A program made the position numbers and the translations under genes. 64,000 bases of DNA from IMG/VR virus record IMGVR_UViG_3300008459_000024, positions 1 through 64,000 of that record; one strand, 5' to 3'. This document shows positions 8,195-15,269 of this stretch, in pieces. This DNA comes from a virus. The notes under the pieces were generated by a model, which was given only the letters and a program-made list of their open reading frames with translations, made no database searches and was not told the DNA's origin. The stretch's first letter is position 1. Each line of letters begins with the position of its first letter.

Positions 8195-10399
8195 ATGTCA
8201 TATATACTTAAAGATACACAAGGATTATTAGTAACGAGATTGACTGACGTTGGTCGAAGAAAAATTGCAGAAGGTAACTTCAACATTTCTTATTTCCAAG
8301 TTGGTGATAGTGAAGTTGACTATTCCAAACTAGCAGATTACGGTTATAATAATTCTTCGTTTAATATTTTAGAACCCCCATTTAACGCTCACAACAACGT
8401 AGGAATTCCTCAATCAACAAAAAACAATATTAAATATCCTCTTTATTTAGACAGTACTTCAGGTATAACTTATGGTATACCTTTTATGGCCTCTTCAGAT
8501 GAATCAGTATTTAATACCGCAACAGAATTAGGATTTTTCTCAGCATGTACGACTAATTTTAAACCATACACATCAAGTGCATGGACTTATAATTCACAAT
8601 ATACTTTTAAAGCAGGTGAATTACAAGGTAATACAACACAGTTAATCTTATATACAGGAGCATCTTGCGCAGATTCCGCAACCGGAACAGTTTCAGCTGG
8701 AACATATGTTACATTATATACTCAAACAGGATGTACTTGCTCATATGAGACTTGTCATCCAATATTAACATTTAAAGTAATGTCAATAACCCCTGAAGGA
8801 TGTGGTGGTGACTTATGTATTGTTTTAGATAGGACACCACCTAATTTAGACGTATTAGGTTATACAGGTTATGGTAGAGCATTTTTTCACCCATCAGGAA
8901 TGACGGGTTATGACGTTTCAACCCCGTTAAATTATTGGAGTGAGAGTGTGATTAATTACGAATCTATTTGTACTCCTGATGATGGTTATGTTAAAATATG
9001 GAATATGAATATTCCTTGGACTGAGAATCCTGCAGGTTTAAATCCAACTGTAAGTGTTGGTTATGGTAAATTTGCGTCTCGTGATTACATTGGTACAAAA
9101 GAGTATTTAGGTTACACAAATTCAGGAGGTCAGTATTTTTATAACTCATTCTCGTCAACAACTGCTCAAACCGACACATATTACTACAACTCATTCCAAG
9201 AAAGAATTGACGTATTACCTGAGGACCAAAAAGCAATCGCAATTGTTCACTATACTAATAACAGTATAATTAATTTTTATGGTGAAAAATTTGCAACTGA
9301 AGTATATACTGACGGTAGTACCCCAGGCGAGGCAAGAAACTTCTCAATTAAGTTACCTTGGTTGATGTGGCATAAGAATAACTTCTGTTGTAGTGGTGTG
9401 ACGTTTTACATTGACCCAGCAGGTTATAGTAATTTAGATTTATTGACTCCGTTCTATATGAAGTCGTCCAAGAATTCTGATATGAATTCTCCAGGTATGA
9501 GATACTATCACTTATATGATACAAACACTCAAAGTAACGGATATCCAAATAGAGTTGGTAAAGTTTTTCCTGATAACCAAATGATTATATTTGACGATGA
9601 TGAGATTGTAGCAGTACTTAACTCAGTATCAAACAGGAACTTCACATTACCAGCACCAAAGGTAGGTTTAATAAGTCCAGGTTCATGTAATGATGACTCG
9701 ACTGACGGGGTGTTAGACAATGATTCACAATGTATGTGGGTCACTTATGGTTTTGAAAGTGATAACTGGCAAGGAATGCATTGTAATTATTATCAAAAAA
9801 TTATTGGTCCTTCAAGTGGTTGTGGAATAAATGAACAGAATGTAACAGTTAGTTTTGGTAATGAATTTAAATGTATGAACTCAGGGACAACCTCAGGGTT
9901 TTCTGCTGACGCATTTTTCATACTCGCCCAAACAGGTACAACATCTCAAACAAGACCATCAAGTACATCATGGAAAAAAATTGACTATACCTCTCAGGTT
10001 GGTGGTAGTTCAGTCGTTGTAAGTGCATTAACATCCACAACTTTTGTCATCTCAGTTTCATCCTATAATGGTGGTACTACATATGATTTAAGTTCACAAA
10101 TATTAATACCATCACCAAATGACCCAACACCAGGTATGAATTTCGGAGATGATTATTTCTTTTACGGAAACATTACAACAGATATTCAAGCAACAATATA
10201 TGAAATGAGATATTTGGTTAATTTACCAAATAACCAATTTGTAAAGTCTTCAAATCCAACATGGAGAAATAGTGTATCACCATATATGTCAGAGATAGGT
10301 TTATTTGATAGTAATAAAAACTTATTAGCACTTGCAAAATTCCAATCTCCACAAATAAGACAGGGAGTTCAACAAGTAGTTATTAAACTTGATTTCTAA
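8195..10399 (+). CDS. Fibre or baseplate-proximal protein with tail-collar-like N-terminus
   Basis: 734 aa. The N-terminus (LVTRLTDVGRRKIAEGNF, then FQVGDSEVDY) has the layout of phage tail-collar/fibre attachment domains: T-x-x-G-x-x-k-I, a short strand, then a GD motif. This suggests it anchors to the baseplate. The rest is beta-rich with many Gly, Ser, Thr and scattered Cys (about residues 160-260 and 520-560). The C-terminus (MSEIGLFDSNKNLLALAKF) again resembles collar-type fibre proteins, which often contain an ExGLyD-like block. No enzyme motif is visible. It is the last virion gene of the plus-strand arm. Confidence 0.6.
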   Translation: MSYILKDTQGLLVTRLTDVGRRKIAEGNFNISYFQVGDSEVDYSKLADYGYNNSSFNILEPPFNAHNNVGIPQSTKNNIKYPLYLDSTSGITYGIPFMASSDESVFNTATELGFFSACTTNFKPYTSSAWTYNSQYTFKAGELQGNTTQLILYTGASCADSATGTVSAGTYVTLYTQTGCTCSYETCHPILTFKVMSITPEGCGGDLCIVLDRTPPNLDVLGYTGYGRAFFHPSGMTGYDVSTPLNYWSESVINYESICTPDDGYVKIWNMNIPWTENPAGLNPTVSVGYGKFASRDYIGTKEYLGYTNSGGQYFYNSFSSTTAQTDTYYYNSFQERIDVLPEDQKAIAIVHYTNNSIINFYGEKFATEVYTDGSTPGEARNFSIKLPWLMWHKNNFCCSGVTFYIDPAGYSNLDLLTPFYMKSSKNSDMNSPGMRYYHLYDTNTQSNGYPNRVGKVFPDNQMIIFDDDEIVAVLNSVSNRNFTLPAPKVGLISPGSCNDDSTDGVLDNDSQCMWVTYGFESDNWQGMHCNYYQKIIGPSSGCGINEQNVTVSFGNEFKCMNSGTTSGFSADAFFILAQTGTTSQTRPSSTSWKKIDYTSQVGGSSVVVSALTSTTFVISVSSYNGGTTYDLSSQILIPSPNDPTPGMNFGDDYFFYGNITTDIQATIYEMRYLVNLPNNQFVKSSNPTWRNSVSPYMSEIGLFDSNKNLLALAKFQSPQIRQGVQQVVIKLDF

Positions 10400-10442
10400 T
10401 TTCATTTACAAATTATTTAAATATATTAATTTGTTTTAATAT

Positions 10443-11036
10443 ATGGCAAAAAGTATTAAGAATTCACCTAAAATTTTAGGGTTAGACGTTTCAACAAAAA
10501 CAATTGGCGTTGCGTTATTTGATTTATCTTCAAGAGATTTATTAGAATTAACTCATATTTCACCAAGACCAAAACCTACATCTGAGAATAAAATGGAAGA
10601 ATTAATTAATAAATCTACTTTATTCCGCAAAAAATTAGAAGAATACAAAGGTGTAGGAGTTATTCGAGTAGTTATCGAGGAACCTCTTTTAAATAGTAAC
10701 AACGTATACACTATTGCAACTTTATTAAGATACAATACTTTAATATCTAAAGAAGTTTATGATGTATTAGGTGTAGTTCCCGAATACATCTCAACTTACA
10801 ACTCAAGAAAAATTGCGTTCCCTGAATTAGTTCAAAAAAATGAAAAGGGTAAGTACGTACTATTTGGTAATTATCCAAAAGACTGCGATAAAAAAATGAT
10901 TATATGGGAATTAGTCTCTAAACGAGAACCTCAAATTCAATGGTTATATACGAGAAACAATACGTTGAAAAAAGAGAACTTTGATATGACTGATGCATAT
11001 ACCGTTGTACTATCCTATCTTAATTCTAAAAATTAA
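10443..11036 (+). CDS. ruvC: RuvC-like Holliday-junction resolvase (RNase H fold)
   Basis: 197 aa. ILGLDVSTKTIGVALFD (residues 11-27) is the first RNase H-fold strand pair with catalytic D15. VVIEEPLL gives the second acidic residue (E79 or E80), and FDMTDAYTVVLSYL near the C-terminus gives the last Asp. This arrangement matches RuvC and related phage/poxvirus resolvases that cut branched DNA before packaging. T4 uses endonuclease VII instead, so this would be a replacement. There is no TATTTAT start motif, consistent with a non-late gene. It lies between converging fibre arms, and its stop overlaps the stop of the opposing gene by 4 nt. Confidence 0.8.
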   Translation: MAKSIKNSPKILGLDVSTKTIGVALFDLSSRDLLELTHISPRPKPTSENKMEELINKSTLFRKKLEEYKGVGVIRVVIEEPLLNSNNVYTIATLLRYNTLISKEVYDVLGVVPEYISTYNSRKIAFPELVQKNEKGKYVLFGNYPKDCDKKMIIWELVSKREPQIQWLYTRNNTLKKENFDMTDAYTVVLSYLNSKN

Positions 11037-11275
11037 TTACACGTTATTACTTTAAACGTCTCGCAGTTTTGTGAGTCAACTATCTTTATAACTAAGGTCC
11101 CTGCTCCGTTAAATGTTTCAGGAATTGTTATTTGTACGGGCCAATATACTGGGTCAGTAATTGTATATAATAATTCACAGTTATTAAAAAACTCATCACA
11201 CACATATACACTAAATGGTAGAGTTCCATTAGCATTCTCAATGTCGATAGCATCAATTATATAATTTGTACCCAT
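11033..11275 (-). CDS. Small stand-alone Ig-like fibre module (80 aa)
   Basis: 80 aa, paralogous in pattern to the 73-aa protein at 2854-3075: NGTLPFSVYVCD near residue 17 and VDSQNCETFKVITC at the C-terminus. It starts inside the 3' end of the upstream gene (overlap 11257-11275) and has a TATTTATA motif 10 nt before its ATG, within that gene's coding sequence. It ends in convergent overlap with the resolvase gene. It is probably a virion accessory module of the second fibre arm. Confidence 0.62.
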   Translation of the reverse strand: MGTNYIIDAIDIENANGTLPFSVYVCDEFFNNCELLYTITDPVYWPVQITIPETFNGAGTLVIKIVDSQNCETFKVITCN

Positions 11276-12099
11276 CCTGTTACTTTATAAATATATAACC
11301 CGTCAGGACTATCTGTTTGGTAAACGATTAATCCTGACGTTGGTGATGATATTGCAAGTCTCTCAGACTGCGTCATTCTTGGAAATAACACCCCTTGTGA
11401 TGTTGACGCAATCTCCAATATTGCAGATGCACTTGACGGAGCTCCTATTGAAACTGTGGTTCCGTTATCTCTAACTAAACTATTACCTAATCCTGTTGAG
11501 CTTGTCCACTTAGGAATGTAATTAACTGTCCCACTACCACTAACTCCAGTGCCACCACTAGACCCAGTATTAAACTTTCTCCAAGTCGCATTACTACTCG
11601 TGTACCCAGACACATCCTCAATCGTACTTGCAGTCCAAGCATTAATAAAATTCTGACCAGCAACTGTATTATTTTTTACTGTTGTACCAAAATCAGAGAA
11701 TACAACACAATCAGTACTCGCCGTTGCTGCGGTAAATAATGAAGTATAACCACTTATATGAAACTGATAAACTTGGTCTTCTTCATATACATAAACCAAC
11801 ATACCAAGTCTTCGTCTACCTGAAGAAATATTATCTGAACCAAGTGTTAATACATTAGGTGACCAAGCATCTCCCGTTCCTTTTATAAAATCAATTGGTA
11901 TTGTATTTCCTGAATATTCAATACTACCAGTGGTACCTGTAGGAATGGTGTAGATTAAATCACTTAATGAATATACTTCCATATATCCTCCAGTGTTATT
12001 AACACTATATGACGTACCAAAAGTAGCAGTTCTAGGTACCGTAGTAACACCTACGGTCTGAACTGAACTTAATGGATTTTTATAAGGAAAACTACTCAT
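11257..12099 (-). CDS. Tail-fibre-type protein with Bacteroidetes-like C-terminal signature
   Basis: 280 aa. The middle contains GTVNYIPKWTSSTGLGNS followed by VRDNGTTVSIG, and the end contains QGVLFPRMTQSERLAI, SGLIVYQTD and GLYIYKVTGWVQI. This pairing is, from memory, characteristic of phage tail fibres and secreted adhesins of Bacteroidetes (the QGfl-PRMT ... GliVYnTd ... y-ngtgW pattern). It may be a trimeric fibre shaft ending in a short knob. The gene starts 3 nt after the end of the upstream gene, so the two are probably co-translated. Confidence 0.65.
   Translation of the reverse strand: MSSFPYKNPLSSVQTVGVTTVPRTATFGTSYSVNNTGGYMEVYSLSDLIYTIPTGTTGSIEYSGNTIPIDFIKGTGDAWSPNVLTLGSDNISSGRRRLGMLVYVYEEDQVYQFHISGYTSLFTAATASTDCVVFSDFGTTVKNNTVAGQNFINAWTASTIEDVSGYTSSNATWRKFNTGSSGGTGVSGSGTVNYIPKWTSSTGLGNSLVRDNGTTVSIGAPSSASAILEIASTSQGVLFPRMTQSERLAISSPTSGLIVYQTDSPDGLYIYKVTGWVQII
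11286..11293 (-). promoter_or_regulatory. TATTTATA motif inside upstream coding sequence
   Basis: Sense (minus strand) TATTTATA, 10 nt before the ATG at 11275. It lies within the 3' coding region of the 280-aa fibre gene. Confidence 0.35.
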
Positions 12100-12102
12100 A
12101 TA

Positions 12103-13101
12103 TTATGGCTCTAATAAACTACCTCTGAAATATAAATTATCATTATTATCTAATTCGAATGTTTTTGATGGATACGAAGTATACACTCTATAAGTTTGGT
12201 GACTAATTGTCGGTCCACTATATGAGAATGTATTATCATAAATTGTTGGTTCCATATTAACACTTGTAAATACGTTTGGATTAACAACACCTAAATCAAT
12301 CTTAATCTGTTTTTCACTATTAGTCATTGTTGTTGGTATAATCCATGTATACCACCCTTTTGATAATACCGTATCTTCAGGAACTCTGACCGTTTGGAAG
12401 TTGTAAGCAATGATAGGATTCCCATAACTATCAAATCCTCCATCTGTGGTTCTAATAAATCCTTTAATTAATCTCGGGAATTGTCCATTTGTCCATCCTG
12501 AATAATTAACATAACTTACCATATCAGTTTGGAATGTTGACGCAGAAGTACTTGGTCTTGTTCCATTGGTGAAACCATAAAACGTAGAACCTTGACTATA
12601 CATATAACTACCAATGGACGAAGACCCACTATATGGTTCAATAAACAGATACGCTGCAGGTCCTTCAGATGTTACAGTCGGTGTTGGTGTTACAGTGTGT
12701 GTAGGGGTTACAGTCTGAGTAGGAGTAATAGAAGGTGTTATAGTCGGTGTTGGTGTGAGTGTAGGTGTTTGTGAAATGGTAGGAGTAATTGATGGCGTAA
12801 TTGAAGGTGTGGGAGTAAAAGATGGTGTTGGTGTTGGAGTTGCGGGTGTTGGAGTAACTGTTGGTGTTGGAGTTGCCGTTACACACATATGTTGTTCACT
12901 ATAGATACATCCTGTTCTATCAATAACTTTAACTAAAATTATAGGTGCGGTATCAAATAGTGGTGGAGCATAAAATGTAGTTGCCGGTGGAATATAGTTT
13001 TCGTAGGTTGTTACAAGAACACATTGATATTGATTAATATCACAAACATATATTTGATATGGTGGGTCACCACCTAATGTCGTTATAGTAAAAGCTCCCA
13101 T
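12103..13101 (-). CDS. PT-rich fibre protein: Ig-like module, PT linker, C-terminal domain
   Basis: 332 aa. Residues about 1-75 are the small Cys-containing module also found as separate genes at 2854 and 11033. Residues about 76-150 are a Thr-Pro-rich linker ([10 protein letters not shown] type), the counterpart of the much longer linker in the gene at 3078. The C-terminal 180 residues form a beta-rich domain ([22 protein letters not shown] ... RGSLLEP), a likely binding tip. The PT-coding DNA is in inverted orientation relative to the tract at 3333-3810. It is probably a host-binding fibre; the tip's ligand is unknown. Confidence 0.66.
   Translation of the reverse strand: MGAFTITTLGGDPPYQIYVCDINQYQCVLVTTYENYIPPATTFYAPPLFDTAPIILVKVIDRTGCIYSEQHMCVTATPTPTVTPTPATPTPTPSFTPTPSITPSITPTISQTPTLTPTPTITPSITPTQTVTPTHTVTPTPTVTSEGPAAYLFIEPYSGSSSIGSYMYSQGSTFYGFTNGTRPSTSASTFQTDMVSYVNYSGWTNGQFPRLIKGFIRTTDGGFDSYGNPIIAYNFQTVRVPEDTVLSKGWYTWIIPTTMTNSEKQIKIDLGVVNPNVFTSVNMEPTIYDNTFSYSGPTISHQTYRVYTSYPSKTFELDNNDNLYFRGSLLEP
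12667..12884 (-). repeat. Pro-Thr-coding repeat tract, inverted relative to 3333-3810
   Basis: About 220 bp of degenerate ACTCCAACACC-type units (sense on minus) encoding the TPTP linker. The 15-mer AACTCCAACACCAAC occurs twice on the minus strand (12827-12841 and 12860-12874) and once on the plus strand at 3383-3397. Confidence 0.85.
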
Positions 13102-13105
13102 TACT

Positions 13106-13113
13106 GATAAATA
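13106..13113 (-). promoter_or_regulatory. TATTTATC motif, candidate late promoter/start element
   Basis: Sense TATTTATC with 4 nt before the ATG at 13101, in the 27-nt gap after the upstream adhesin gene. Confidence 0.45.
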
Positions 13114-13128
13114 GTTTTGGAACTATTT

Positions 13129-15267
13129 TTAAGTCAAACAAGATACATTATATGTTATTTGTGTCGAAACAGTGACGGTCTCGTCCTTATAATATTCAAC
13201 ACCTCCAACAACCGCAGATTCAATTGTAACTTGATTGGTTACTGGGTCAACATATACAGTATCTAAGTAAGGTATGGTTGATAACACATAATTTAATGCC
13301 GTTGAAAACCCACTAACATTTGGGTAATCAGTTAATGATGTTGTAGTATAAAACGGATTAGAGTAGGTTACCCCATCCAATTCAACTACACATCTGAATG
13401 TTGCACTATTTAATTTACAATAATCATGTCCGTTAGTTAAGTCGTAGAATCCTTGAACTAATATTTTGTCATACGTTAAAAAACTTGTTCTTAATGCAGA
13501 TACCGTATTTCCAGTAATTTCTCCAGATATAGTAGTCGATACACTTGGGGTACACTCAATCGTAGTTTGTATTGTTGTTTGACAGTTATTCTCACCACTC
13601 AATGTTAATGTGTAAGTACCCGCAGTTAGTCCTGAAATGTATACACCTGTTTGACCATTAACGTTATCACTCCATGTAAAATCAAAAGGACCCTCATCAA
13701 ATATAATTGCGGAAACAGTACCACCACTACCATTTAAACATCCTGTACTATATAGTGAATAATTAATTGGGGTTAACCCATCAACCAATACGTTTGATAC
13801 TTGGTTACACAAATTTTGATTGGAAACAGTAACCGTATACGCCCCTGATGATAATGCCGAGAATGTATATGTTTGAGCCGTTGTCGGATATGAAGACAAT
13901 CCATTAGATAGATAATAAGTGTAGAAGTTAGTGGTTGCCGTAGATGGATTTGTCTCAGTTACCGTAACATCAATTAACCCTTTATTTCTATAACAGTATG
14001 TACTTGTTGGAGTTGTTATTATTGTAAATGGATTCTCATCAATAATAACAATTGAACTTGTGTATGAACATGTCCCCAAACTATCGGTAATATTCAAACT
14101 ATAAGTGTTTGCCGATAACGAATTAAATGTTGTAGAATTTAATGTTGTTGTTTGTGTCTCACTATAACCTGAAGGATTAGTTAATGTGTAAGTATACGGA
14201 GTCGCTCCCCCAATAACATTTACACTTATAAATCCAGTATTAAATCCGCAGTTAGCATTACCTTTGTTTACACCAATTACTGAAAAAGAATTAGGGGTTA
14301 ATAAATTAACCGATAATGATTTTTGACAAAGAGCAACATCAGTCACAGTTAGGGTATAACTACCTGAAGATAGATTATTAAAAGTTACAACAGTGTCATA
14401 ACTAACTTGAGAATCACCATTACTTAAAAGATAATAGTAAGGACCTGTGCCACCTGTGATACTATACGTTAAAGAACCTGTAGCTCCCGAACATGATGGT
14501 GGAGTCTGATTTGTATTAATTATTGATATAGGCAATGCATCTACAATAGTTGCACTTTTTGTTACGGAACACCCATACGAATCTGTGACAGTACAAGAAT
14601 AATTGTTAGAGGTTAAACCTGTAATAAAATTATTTGTAGTATCACCTGTTATGAATCCTGACCACTGATATGTAAATGGAGACGAACCAGTTAAACCTGT
14701 GATATAAATTTTACCATTCGTTAAAGAACATGACGGGTTATTAATGACATAAAATCCGTAGTCTAATGTTGGCGAATCGTAAATTATTGTGTTTTCAGAA
14801 GTTCCAATACATCCTCCGTAATTATTGCAAACAGCATAATAAACCCCCTCACCTAAATTACTAAAGGTATATGAGTCACCAACTGTTGTGACTGCAGAGA
14901 TTTGTAAACCATCCTTATATAAAGTTAACGTATTTGTACCGTAGTTTGTTGGTGTTGTCGCAACTAATGAACCATTTGAATTGCCACATGTGGTATTGAA
15001 AACACTACCAAGACTTACAGTTGATGAAGATGTTATGTAAAAATTTATTAACTGATTAACGTTATTGGTATCAGTAACAAAAAATGAATAACTTCCTGCG
15101 GACAATGATGTAATTGAGTAGTTGTTACTTGTAGATGCTGACGCATAAGATGACGGTACTGACCAAGTAATGTAAAATGGAGACGCTCCTGATAATGCAA
15201 TTGACATTGCACCCGAATTTGTACTCTGACAATCTCCTGTTAATGATATGTTATATTCTAAAGGCAT
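13129..15267 (-). CDS. SprB-repeat adhesin-like virion protein
   Basis: 712 aa with about seven tandem beta-modules. Each has the SprB repeat rhythm: a C near the start, then G-x-ssPfxYxWs, then GLtagxYsxtVTDsyGC. Clear examples are GLTGSSPFTYQWSG with GLTSNNYSCTVTDSYGC, ITGGTGPYYYLLSNG with LSSGSYTLTVTD, and GLTAGTYTLTLSGENNC. SprB is the mobile gliding adhesin of Flavobacterium johnsoniae, and these repeats are frequent in Bacteroidetes surface proteins. The last 150 residues are a distinct domain. A fibre or decoration protein is likely. It is followed 27 nt later by the PT-rich fibre gene and starts 2 nt after the end of the 989-aa baseplate gene. Confidence 0.75.
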   Translation of the reverse strand: MPLEYNISLTGDCQSTNSGAMSIALSGASPFYITWSVPSSYASASTSNNYSITSLSAGSYSFFVTDTNNVNQLINFYITSSSTVSLGSVFNTTCGNSNGSLVATTPTNYGTNTLTLYKDGLQISAVTTVGDSYTFSNLGEGVYYAVCNNYGGCIGTSENTIIYDSPTLDYGFYVINNPSCSLTNGKIYITGLTGSSPFTYQWSGFITGDTTNNFITGLTSNNYSCTVTDSYGCSVTKSATIVDALPISIINTNQTPPSCSGATGSLTYSITGGTGPYYYLLSNGDSQVSYDTVVTFNNLSSGSYTLTVTDVALCQKSLSVNLLTPNSFSVIGVNKGNANCGFNTGFISVNVIGGATPYTYTLTNPSGYSETQTTTLNSTTFNSLSANTYSLNITDSLGTCSYTSSIVIIDENPFTIITTPTSTYCYRNKGLIDVTVTETNPSTATTNFYTYYLSNGLSSYPTTAQTYTFSALSSGAYTVTVSNQNLCNQVSNVLVDGLTPINYSLYSTGCLNGSGGTVSAIIFDEGPFDFTWSDNVNGQTGVYISGLTAGTYTLTLSGENNCQTTIQTTIECTPSVSTTISGEITGNTVSALRTSFLTYDKILVQGFYDLTNGHDYCKLNSATFRCVVELDGVTYSNPFYTTTSLTDYPNVSGFSTALNYVLSTIPYLDTVYVDPVTNQVTIESAVVGGVEYYKDETVTVSTQITYNVSCLT

Positions 15268-15269
15268 AA

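Noticed and set aside
12592-12886. Open frames on both strands through the PT repeat (Asn/Thr-rich or Arg/Cys-rich products)
   Set aside because: Products are low-complexity shadows of the PT linker in other frames; the 332-aa frame has real domains on both sides.
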